A DNA stretch of 14,064 nucleotides from Mariprofundaceae bacterium (GTDB lineage: Bacteria > Pseudomonadota > Zetaproteobacteria > Mariprofundales > Mariprofundaceae): NCBI GenBank assembly GCA_015488125.1, contig WFOJ01000032.1, positions 1 to 14,064 of the forward strand, in the 5' to 3' direction. The translations under genes were made by a program, and so were the position numbers. The first letter of the stretch is position 1. Each line of letters begins with the position of its first letter. A model generated the notes under the pieces. The model was not told the origin of the DNA. It saw nothing but the letters and a program-made list of their open reading frames with translations, and did no database searches. Below are positions 5,925 to 12,970 of this stretch, piece after piece.

Positions 5925-7388
5925 CTACCCTCCTTGTATTTTCCTGAACTCTTTACTCAATGTTCGCTTTGCCACGGCAATAGCCAGAATCATTTTTGGT
6001 TCATGTTGATAGGGCCTGGTCACTTTCTTGAATATGTCCCGACTTAGCTGAATCAGCTTTTTCACAAGTTCTTCTTTCGCTTTCTTACTCTCACGCCAGT
6101 CCATTTGACGCAGGCTTTCGTGAATCATTTGCTCCGAGTTGTGATAAAACATGGATTCAGCCTGCTCAGGAACCACGCTTGCTCCCGATTTTTTGGCAAA
6201 CCCATATAACTTGCCACGTAAAGCTGACTTAATTTTCACCGCTGAATCAATTATATCTTTCAGGGTTTGACCATTACCTTCCCAGCCATCAGCCAAACTC
6301 AATAACTCATGTCGTCTTTGTAAAATAGATGCCTGTTTATTGCGATACCCTCCAACAATCAAGTGTAAGGGCTTTCCATTTCTCAGCTGCCGGTGCTGGG
6401 AAACCACGGTGGCTGATTGCTGACCTTCTTTTTCAGATTCATTAGTTACAACAAAGCGACTTAACTGTGTCCAGGCAGGAGAGGTTGTTGTAAAGGAAAC
6501 ATACTTCTCTTCCTTTACACCTTTTTTCAACTTCCAATATCGAGGAGAATGAGGATGAACCCATTGCCCCACAACCTCATAGACAAATTTTTCCTTATTA
6601 AACCCTGTTACTAATTGAGCCTCATTGCTTCCAAGCAGTTCACAAATCCCTCCATCAGAAACAATAAGTTCAATATGAGCCGGTTGCCAAAAGAGACCAC
6701 GCAACAGTCCAATATTGCTTGCAGAAATTGATGACTTTTCCTTGATAGGATCAACCCATACGGGCTTGTCATTTTCCTTCAGCTTATCATAGTCAGGCAT
6801 GAGTAAACGTAATGAGCCTTCATGCAGAATGTTTGACCAGATTCTGCGCCTCAGATGTTCATTGTGGATCAATGTGGTTACTGGAGCACTGCCTCGAAAA
6901 CCACCTTTGAAACCGCCACCAAAACTTGGACAGTTCATTGCCTGATTAAACAATGCAATGGCGGCGGCAGATTCACTAACCGCACGTAATTCTCCAGCAT
7001 CATTAAAAAAGGCGTGGTTATTGCCTTCTGGTAAACCAACAAAGAGCTTTTGAATAGGGGTAATCTTTGTTGCCTTCACTCCACGCACTTGCATAAATGG
7101 AGTATCAGGATGATTCAGATCAAACCAATCCAGATAATCAGCAATTCCCTTCTGGTAATCCTCTTCACGCATCGGCTGGCGAATAGCAAGCCGCAATGTT
7201 TTGGCATCTTCTGGTGTAAAAATAACCTGAGTTAAGCAAATCATCAGCTGCAGACAGGCCAGTTCCATGTCATCTCGCGGAAGCGATAACTGCCAGTCAT
7301 CCTCGCTACAGAGTACATCCTGCAATCGAATCAGTTGCCGCGTGCCTGCTTTGTGAACAGGTATCCATTGATCAGTCAGTAAATTCAT
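5925..7388 (-). CDS. cas8e: Cas8e (Cse1, CasA), PAM-sensing large subunit of Cascade
   Basis: A 487-residue protein (E. coli CasA is 502) that recognises the PAM, opens the DNA and recruits Cas3. It begins MNLLTDQWIPV, then SLPRDDMELA (35-44), PFMQVRGVKA (97-106), IALFNQA (144-150) and the glycine loop FGGGFKGGFRG (156-166). Further on are RGLFWQPAHIEL (230-241), NKEKF (264-268), HPHSP (278-282) and GGYRNKQASI (346-355), whose Gln352 corresponds to the E. coli wedge glutamine. The C-terminal part is a helical bundle. As I recall the E. coli protein, two cysteine pairs form a zinc site. At the aligned places (about 136-141 and 245-254) only Cys249 remains, so the site appears lost. The ATG overlaps the cas3 stop (ATGA) and is preceded by GGGAGG. 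Confidence 0.96.
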   Translation of the reverse strand: MNLLTDQWIPVHKAGTRQLIRLQDVLCSEDDWQLSLPRDDMELACLQLMICLTQVIFTPEDAKTLRLAIRQPMREEDYQKGIADYLDWFDLNHPDTPFMQVRGVKATKITPIQKLFVGLPEGNNHAFFNDAGELRAVSESAAAIALFNQAMNCPSFGGGFKGGFRGSAPVTTLIHNEHLRRRIWSNILHEGSLRLLMPDYDKLKENDKPVWVDPIKEKSSISASNIGLLRGLFWQPAHIELIVSDGGICELLGSNEAQLVTGFNKEKFVYEVVGQWVHPHSPRYWKLKKGVKEEKYVSFTTTSPAWTQLSRFVVTNESEKEGQQSATVVSQHRQLRNGKPLHLIVGGYRNKQASILQRRHELLSLADGWEGNGQTLKDIIDSAVKIKSALRGKLYGFAKKSGASVVPEQAESMFYHNSEQMIHESLRQMDWRESKKAKEELVKKLIQLSRDIFKKVTRPYQHEPKMILAIAVAKRTLSKEFRKIQGG

Positions 7389-10027
7389 TGATCCTCCCTG
7401 GTCAGGCCGCCCTCAACGGTATAGATTAATGTGATTTTGTCATTTTTGTATTGCCATGATTCATCTGCTTGCTGCGCCATAGGTAGCCAGATAACACCAT
7501 TTTCCTCTTCGGGCAATCCTTTCCGTTGCCATGATGCTGGCACTGGCACGGTGTTCTTGCTAACTTCCTCAGGCAATGCCCACTCATCAACACTCGAAAC
7601 CCTTGTCCCATCAAGAAAGAATTTTTGCTGTCCGTTACCCGTCACCGGAACGACATTTAGACTCATTTCACCATCGCGGGTTAGTAAGGTTACTCTTGAG
7701 TCGCTGTCTTCAAAATTGGGATGACTATTCATGAGTTGCGTAGAGATGCAACGCGTTGCTTCCTCACAGGCTTCAAAGCGTTCATATTCCTGCTGAACAT
7801 CTTTCGGCTCATTTGGCCAGCTATCTTCCCGATAAACGGCTTCGATCAATGGACGATAAACATCAGGAAAATTCAGCAGTGGCTGTTTTCGCAATAGTTG
7901 TTCCGTTCTCCACAAGACGCGAGCATTGGGGGCATCTTTATTGCCATAAATCAGCTTGTGCAACGCGTAATTTTGATTGGTTGGCACAACAACACTGCAT
8001 CGGGGCGATTCAAATCCATGCGGACGCACTCTCGTGTGTCGGTGTAATCGCCCAAGCCGTTGAAAAAGAAGGTCGATCGGACACAATTGCGTCAGCATCC
8101 AGTCAAAATCGAGATCAAGGCTCTGTTCGACCACCTGCGTTGCCACCAACACACCACCCTGCTTACGCTGGTCACCATCGCCATAATGTTGCATGACAAT
8201 GTTTTCTTTATGCTGGCGGTCTGTAAAACGGAAACGAGAGTGGAACAAATCGACACCCATACAACCGCGTTCACGCAATCGTCGGGCTGTGTTTTGTGCA
8301 TCGGCAACCAGATTACAAATCAGCACCACATTCGCGCCATGGTCTGCCGCCAAAATAACCTTATCCAGCAATGCATCATCAAACTGTATCTCTGGATGCT
8401 CGACAATATCTATTTGAACTTGCCGCGATTCCTTCTGCAAACGCTCTTGTTCGGAATCGGAAAGTTCAACATGCAGTGACTGTGTTTTCGATACATGGGT
8501 AAGCAAGGGGTAAGCGTCTTCGCCTTCTTCCTTCAGTGAGCCACCCCACGCAACGAGTAAATTTTCTTTTTGATGGCGTGGTAATGTAGCAGACAACAAC
8601 AGCGCACTGCCATGCATTTGCTTCTGTTTTTTCAGCACGCCTTTCAATAAGCCATACATATAACTGTCATAGGCATGCACTTCATCCACAATCAGAACAC
8701 TCTTACCCAGGCCAAATGAGCGTACAAATTTATGTTTCACTGGCAACACGGAGACCAGTACCTGATCAATGGTGCAAATCCCGACCTGACCAAGAAAAAC
8801 CCGCTTGCGGCTCTGGCTCAACCACGCAGAGCATTGCACTGTAGCTTCTGTTTCATGTTTAGCATTCTGTGGTGATTGTTTGCTGCTAATGCTTTTTAAT
8901 GCCAGAAATTGATCGTTGAACCGGGCTTTGCCGTGTGCCAGCAGCAAATTGCTATTGTAATACAGTTTTTCCGTGATTTTCAGAAGGCGATCAAACATTG
9001 CATTGGCTGTTGCCTGTGTGGGCAGTGCGAAGATAATGCTTTCAGCAACCCCTCCGGCCAACAAACGGCTTGCATAGGCCAAGGCAGCTTCTGTTTTACC
9101 TGAACCCGTTGCTGCCTCAATTATCGTCAGCCCTGTTTCTACCGGCAAATCATCCACCAACGTTTGTACACCTCTTGGCGTATATTGCTCAAACAATGCC
9201 GCCATGCCACCTTGCGAAACAGGCGCATGGAAAAGGCCGCTCTCTTTCAGTACTTGTCTTGCGGTATCGCTTCTGGATGCGAAGTAATCCGATAGCGAGA
9301 TAACTTGATTGATATAGTGAAATCGTGGTTCATGGTTGCCGTTGGTTTCCATTGATCCCAACCAGTCACATACAGAACAAAAACCAGCAAGAAAGGACTG
9401 ATCAACAGGTGGGGGAATATCGTCTAATGACAAGCCCGCCGGCTTAAGAAACAGACTTTCCATGTTCGTGATATATGCAAGACGAGCCGTACAGTCATGC
9501 TCAATCAGAAGGGGATCAGCCTGGGGAGGATGATGTCCGTCAAGATCAGCTGGAATAATGCCGTGATGGCCAGCTACGGCGAAAATCCACGGTTGCCAGG
9601 CTTCCCAACGCTCAAAATCACCAAAATCGGGATCACACCAGTTAAAGCGGGAATCCATGTCCATCAACAGCCAATAGGCGCCATAAGCACCATGGTAGTA
9701 TCCAGGTGCCTGATGCTCATCTGCGTTGAATGCCCCATCTTCAGTAATAATTTCCGGAAACAAGTAGCGGGTAACGGATTCTGCTTTTAGCTGAAAACGG
9801 ACATCAAATTTTCCAAGGTCGTGCAAGCCAACAAAAAACATCAGCCAGGCAAAAGTTTTCTGTTCAGGTGTTCCTGTACGACTGGAAAAACATTGCCGAA
9901 TTACCTTGCTTTGCTGCCACCATTCACAAGCCACCGCAGCTACATCCAGGCAGTGATATGGCAACAAATGATAGCCAACTCCGTTTTCGGGATTCGCCTT
10001 GCCCCAGTATTTGAAGTAGCTCTTCAT
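7385..10027 (-). CDS. cas3: Cas3, HD nuclease-helicase of type I-E interference
   Basis: An 880-residue protein (E. coli Cas3 is 888) that Cascade recruits to nick, unwind and degrade target DNA. The N-terminal HD nuclease domain shows His20/His25, the GLHDLGKFD motif with His69-Asp70, AGHHG (152-156) and CDWLGS (220-225). The helicase domain has Walker A ATGSGKTE (306-313), the DEVH box VDEVHAYD (447-454), SATLP (479-483), VATQVVEQSLDLDFD (628-642) and QRLGRLHRH (656-664). The C-terminal domain follows to residue 880. I chose the ATG at 10027 because homology begins there and GGAGG lies seven bases upstream. The frame stays open 39 codons further, but that stretch is unlike Cas3 and overlaps the promoter region. 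It is the first gene of the cas operon and ends in an ATGA overlap with cas8e. Confidence 0.97.
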   Translation of the reverse strand: MKSYFKYWGKANPENGVGYHLLPYHCLDVAAVACEWWQQSKVIRQCFSSRTGTPEQKTFAWLMFFVGLHDLGKFDVRFQLKAESVTRYLFPEIITEDGAFNADEHQAPGYYHGAYGAYWLLMDMDSRFNWCDPDFGDFERWEAWQPWIFAVAGHHGIIPADLDGHHPPQADPLLIEHDCTARLAYITNMESLFLKPAGLSLDDIPPPVDQSFLAGFCSVCDWLGSMETNGNHEPRFHYINQVISLSDYFASRSDTARQVLKESGLFHAPVSQGGMAALFEQYTPRGVQTLVDDLPVETGLTIIEAATGSGKTEAALAYASRLLAGGVAESIIFALPTQATANAMFDRLLKITEKLYYNSNLLLAHGKARFNDQFLALKSISSKQSPQNAKHETEATVQCSAWLSQSRKRVFLGQVGICTIDQVLVSVLPVKHKFVRSFGLGKSVLIVDEVHAYDSYMYGLLKGVLKKQKQMHGSALLLSATLPRHQKENLLVAWGGSLKEEGEDAYPLLTHVSKTQSLHVELSDSEQERLQKESRQVQIDIVEHPEIQFDDALLDKVILAADHGANVVLICNLVADAQNTARRLRERGCMGVDLFHSRFRFTDRQHKENIVMQHYGDGDQRKQGGVLVATQVVEQSLDLDFDWMLTQLCPIDLLFQRLGRLHRHTRVRPHGFESPRCSVVVPTNQNYALHKLIYGNKDAPNARVLWRTEQLLRKQPLLNFPDVYRPLIEAVYREDSWPNEPKDVQQEYERFEACEEATRCISTQLMNSHPNFEDSDSRVTLLTRDGEMSLNVVPVTGNGQQKFFLDGTRVSSVDEWALPEEVSKNTVPVPASWQRKGLPEEENGVIWLPMAQQADESWQYKNDKITLIYTVEGGLTREDQ

Positions 10028-10193
10028 ATGTTCCCCTCCAGTGCCATACATTCCATTACTGCCGTGATGAAGTGGTAACTTCGCAGATCGGTTTACAGCT
10101 TCCATTGCCATTGATGAACGAACGCTAACCGATGTTATCCCCAAAACGTGGGGTTAATGCAATTGGCGGGTGAGGTGGATGCTTATGCCGCTT
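10028..10193 (-). promoter_or_regulatory. Control region between yciH and cas3
   Basis: This 166-nt gap is the only intergenic space of size between the trp genes and the cas operon, so it should hold the main cas promoter. On the minus strand a plausible sigma-70 pair is TTGCAT (10157-10162) and GATAAC (10134-10139), separated by 17 nt. Each matches consensus only partly (3/6 and 4/6). Initiation near 10127 would leave a 100-nt untranslated leader before cas3. No RNA gene is visible. Positions rest on pattern reading only. Confidence 0.45.
10135..10157. promoter_or_regulatory. Dyad in the cas3 promoter spacer; possible operator or CRISPR-repeat-like element
   Basis: TTATCCCCA (10135-10143) and TGGGGTTAA (10149-10157) form an imperfect inverted repeat, 8 of 9 pairs, around a 5-nt spacer. 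It fills the space between the candidate -35 and -10 hexamers, a natural place for a repressor. It also resembles the CRISPR repeat: on the minus strand CCCCAC, then TGGGGAT and AAC, fall in the same order and near-same spacing as in the repeat. It could instead be a weak hairpin after yciH, but no T-tract follows, so it is a poor terminator. Confidence 0.5.
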
Positions 10194-10550
10194 TTATCCG
10201 CCGGCAAGCTTGGGGGAGTAACCTTCTTTTGTCAGTATCTCCAGCAGGCGCTGGCGTTTGTCGCCCTGGATTTCGAGGCAGCCCTGCTTCACCGAGCCGC
10301 CTGTGCCCAGTTGTGATTTCAAGCGTTTCAGCATGGCTTTAAGCTCTGTTTCTTGCAGGGGAAGGCCGACCACCAGGGTCACGCATTTACCGCCCCGACC
10401 TTTGCTTTCGCGATGGATACGCACGCCGCCTTTGGCGGGAGCTGCCGGCGGTCGGCGTTTTGGCGGGCGGCGTTGGCCTTTTTTTTCACTGCGCATGGCT
10501 TTGGCCAGGCTTCCCGATTCGGTGGAATAGACGACCCGGTCTTCAGTCAT
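10194..10550 (-). CDS. yciH: YciH, SUI1/eIF1-family translation factor
   Basis: A 118-residue protein of the bacterial SUI1 (eIF1-like) family. YciH is thought to bind the small ribosomal subunit and influence start-site selection; its exact bacterial role is not settled. The N-terminus VVYSTESG (6-13) and the C-terminal core GGVRIHRESKGRGGKCVTLVVGL (41-63), LGTGGSVKQGCLEIQGDKR (81-99) and the ending KLAGG are typical. Residues 19-45 form a Lys/Arg/Pro-rich, probably disordered linker, longer than in E. coli YciH (108 residues). The start overlaps the trpC stop by eight bases, so it is cotranscribed with the trp genes. It is the last gene before the cas control region. Confidence 0.93.
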   Translation of the reverse strand: MTEDRVVYSTESGSLAKAMRSEKKGQRRPPKRRPPAAPAKGGVRIHRESKGRGGKCVTLVVGLPLQETELKAMLKRLKSQLGTGGSVKQGCLEIQGDKRQRLLEILTKEGYSPKLAGG

Positions 10551-11373
10551 GGGAAGCGGTCAGCAATGCATCAAATTCATGGTCAGCGCCTAATAAGTCC
10601 AGCAGCGCCTGACCGGGATCCGGCTGACGCATCAGGGCTTCTCCAATCAAAAAGCCATGCACACCAAGGGCGTTCATTTGTTGTACATCACCAAGCGTAT
10701 GAATGCCCGATTCGGTGATGATGGTTCGCTCTTCAGGACAATAGGGAAGTAACTCTATGGTGGTTTGTAATGAGGTTTCAAAGGTGTGAAGATCACGGTT
10801 GTTAATGCCGAGCAAGCCACCTGGTACATATTCCAGCGCCCGTTCCAGTTCATCGCGGTTATGCACTTCCGGCAGAATATCCAGTTGCATCTCTTCAGCA
10901 GCAGCGACCAGTTCCGATAATTGATAGTCCTCCAGCATACCCAGGATCAGCAATATCGCATCTGCGCCAATGGCCGCTGCTTCAACAATCTGATAAGGAT
11001 CGAGGATAAAATCCTTGCGTAACAGCGGCAGGCTGACGCGATTCCGTATGTCGCCAAGAAAAGCATCCGCGCCCTGAAAAAATTTGACATCGGTTAACAC
11101 AGAAAGACAGCAGGCACCGCAGGCGGCATAACGTTCGGCAATCCAGCACGGGTCAAAATCCTCCCGAATCACGCCTCTTGATGGCGATGCCTTTTTGATT
11201 TCCGCAATAACAGCATTGTCTCCGGCATGCACATGAGCCTGCAAGGCAGCGGCAAAGCCACGGCGCTCCAGCAAAGTGGCATCGGCAAGCAATGACGATT
11301 CGCTACGCTTCGCCTTGCAATCCGCGACGTATTGGCGTTTATAGCTGGCAATGGTTTGCAGAATGGTGCTCAT
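10543..11373 (-). CDS. trpC: Indole-3-glycerol-phosphate synthase
   Basis: A 276-residue TIM-barrel enzyme that converts carboxyphenylamino-deoxyribulose phosphate to indole-3-glycerol phosphate, the fourth chemical step of tryptophan synthesis. Conserved residues are easy to place: Glu58 and Lys60 in VIAEIKKASPSRG (55-67), Lys120 in LLRKDFIL (117-124), Glu169 in ILPEVH (166-171), Asn191 in GINNRDL (189-195) and Glu221-Ser222 in IITESGI (218-224). It is a stand-alone synthase with no fused trpF domain, unlike the E. coli bifunctional enzyme. The ATG overlaps the trpD stop (ATGA), with GGAG upstream inside trpD. Confidence 0.97.
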   Translation of the reverse strand: MSTILQTIASYKRQYVADCKAKRSESSLLADATLLERRGFAAALQAHVHAGDNAVIAEIKKASPSRGVIREDFDPCWIAERYAACGACCLSVLTDVKFFQGADAFLGDIRNRVSLPLLRKDFILDPYQIVEAAAIGADAILLILGMLEDYQLSELVAAAEEMQLDILPEVHNRDELERALEYVPGGLLGINNRDLHTFETSLQTTIELLPYCPEERTIITESGIHTLGDVQQMNALGVHGFLIGEALMRQPDPGQALLDLLGADHEFDALLTASHD

Positions 11374-12407
11374 GCCTGATCTCCGTGTTGCTGCGTGATA
11401 TCAATCAGTGCCTGAAGTGTTTGCTTAACAGCACCGCTGTCAATAGCTGCCGCCGCTTGTTCCAGCCCTTGCTCAATGCCTTCTGCTTTACCGCATACCC
11501 ACAGGGCCGCTGCTGCATTGAGCAATACGATATCGCGCCCTGCGCCCTGTTGGCCGGCGAAAATATGTCGCAGAATGGCGGCATTTTCACGGGCATCCCC
11601 ACCGGTCAGGGTGGCTGTGGTGGTCAGTGGTATGCCAAAAGCCTGTGGATCAATCTCAAAGGGACGCAGCGGCTGATCCTGTTCTACCCAGATGGCATCG
11701 GTGATCGTCGTGGTGGTGATCTCATCCAGACCATCGCGGCCATGCACCACCAGTGCCCGGCGCACACCGAGCTGTTGCAAGGCCGCAGCGACCAGTGCAA
11801 GGCGATCCTTGGCATACACGCCCAGCACCTGGAAGACAGCTCCCGCCGGATTGGTCAATGGTCCCAGCAGATTAAACAGCGAGCGCACGCCCAGTTCCCG
11901 GCGCACCGGTGCGGCATGACGCATGGCCGGATGATGGCCGGGCGCAAACAGAAAACCAATCCCCGCCCTGTCAATACAGTCCGCGACGCGCTCAGGTGGC
12001 ACGTCCAACTTGAGGCCCAGGGCTTCCAGCACATCAGCACTGCCGGAACGTGATGAAATGGCCCGGTTGCCATGTTTAGCCACGCCCTGCCCGCAGGCGG
12101 CCACTACCAGTGCTGTCGCCGTGGAAATATTGAAGGTGCTGGCACCATCACCGCCGGTACCACAGGTATCGAGTAAATCCGGCGTTTGCGGCTGAATACA
12201 GGTCGCCGCAGCACGCATGGCACGCGCCGCACCGGCCAACTGCTCCGCTGTTTCGCCGCGAATACTCAGCCCCAGCAGGATGGCACCGATCTGCGCCGGG
12301 GTCAGTTCGCCCGCCATTAACTGCGTAAATACTTGCTCAACCATCTCACCGCTGATGTATTCATTGCGTTGCAGGCAATGGATCATGGTTTGCGCCAACT
12401 TCATCAT
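11370..12407 (-). CDS. trpD: Anthranilate phosphoribosyltransferase
   Basis: A 345-residue enzyme that transfers phosphoribose from PRPP to anthranilate, the second step of the pathway. The PRPP-binding glycine motif DTCGTGGDG (80-88), NIST (93-96), KHGNRAISSRSGSADVLEALG (111-131) and NLLGPLTNPAG are all present, followed by a GLDE motif. Length is typical for the stand-alone enzyme, which is not fused to trpG here. Two adjacent ATGs are possible. The first (12407) overlaps the trpG stop by ATGA; the second (12404) sits seven bases after GGAGG and is at least as well spaced. The difference is one Met. Confidence 0.97.
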   Translation of the reverse strand: MMKLAQTMIHCLQRNEYISGEMVEQVFTQLMAGELTPAQIGAILLGLSIRGETAEQLAGAARAMRAAATCIQPQTPDLLDTCGTGGDGASTFNISTATALVVAACGQGVAKHGNRAISSRSGSADVLEALGLKLDVPPERVADCIDRAGIGFLFAPGHHPAMRHAAPVRRELGVRSLFNLLGPLTNPAGAVFQVLGVYAKDRLALVAAALQQLGVRRALVVHGRDGLDEITTTTITDAIWVEQDQPLRPFEIDPQAFGIPLTTTATLTGGDARENAAILRHIFAGQQGAGRDIVLLNAAAALWVCGKAEGIEQGLEQAAAAIDSGAVKQTLQALIDITQQHGDQA

Positions 12408-12970
12408 ACCACCTCCAGAAAGTTTTTCAGCATCGCATGGCCGTGTTCACTCAGAATGGATTCCGGATGGAATTGCACGCCAAACGTCGGGTGTTCCCTG
12501 TGTTGCAGGGCCATCAGTTCCCCTTCAGCCGTCCATGCTGTGCGTTTCAGACAAGCTGGTAAGGGCTCGCTGACGATTAACGAATGGTAGCGGGTGGCCG
12601 TAAAAGGTGAGGGCAAGCCGGTGAATATCCCTTCACCACTGTGTTCAATCGGGCTGGTTTTGCCATGCATCAGACGGGGAGCGCGCACCACCTGACCGCC
12701 AGCGACAGCGGCAATGGACTGATGGCCCAGGCAAACACCGAGAATTGGCAGTTCCCCTGAATACCGGCGAATCACTGCCATGGAAATGCCCGCCTCATGT
12801 GGCGTACATGGTCCGGGTGAAATCAGAATACGCTGCACATCCAGATCGGCAATGGCTTCCACGGTGATTTCATCATTGCGATAGACCAGCGGCGTTTCAC
12901 CGAGCTCACCCAGGTATTGCACCAGATTAAAGGTGAACGAATCATAGTTATCAATCACCAATACGCTCAT
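12404..12970 (-). CDS. trpG: Anthranilate synthase glutamine amidotransferase subunit (TrpG/PabA)
   Basis: A 188-residue class I glutamine amidotransferase. It releases ammonia from glutamine for the TrpE subunit. It starts MSVLVIDNYDSFTFNLVQYL, has the oxyanion segment ISPGPCTP (50-57), the nucleophile Cys80 in LGVCLGHQ (77-84), and His168 and Glu170 in FHPES (167-171). The same family also serves p-aminobenzoate synthesis as PabA, and this copy may do both. The ATG at 12970 overlaps the trpE stop (ATGA) and has GGAG upstream. The frame is open 22 codons further, but that part lies in trpE and has no family match. Confidence 0.96.
   Translation of the reverse strand: MSVLVIDNYDSFTFNLVQYLGELGETPLVYRNDEITVEAIADLDVQRILISPGPCTPHEAGISMAVIRRYSGELPILGVCLGHQSIAAVAGGQVVRAPRLMHGKTSPIEHSGEGIFTGLPSPFTATRYHSLIVSEPLPACLKRTAWTAEGELMALQHREHPTFGVQFHPESILSEHGHAMLKNFLEVV

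Noticed and set aside
10028..10144. 39-codon upstream extension of cas3
   Set aside because: Cas3 similarity and a good ribosome site start at 10027; the extension covers the promoter region.
10135..10157. Rho-independent terminator after yciH
   Set aside because: A hairpin exists, but on the minus strand it is followed by ATAACATCGG, with no T-tract.
11292..12053. 253-codon plus-strand frame opposite trpD and trpC
   Set aside because: It is antisense to two well-conserved trp enzymes and has no recognisable domain; typical shadow frame.
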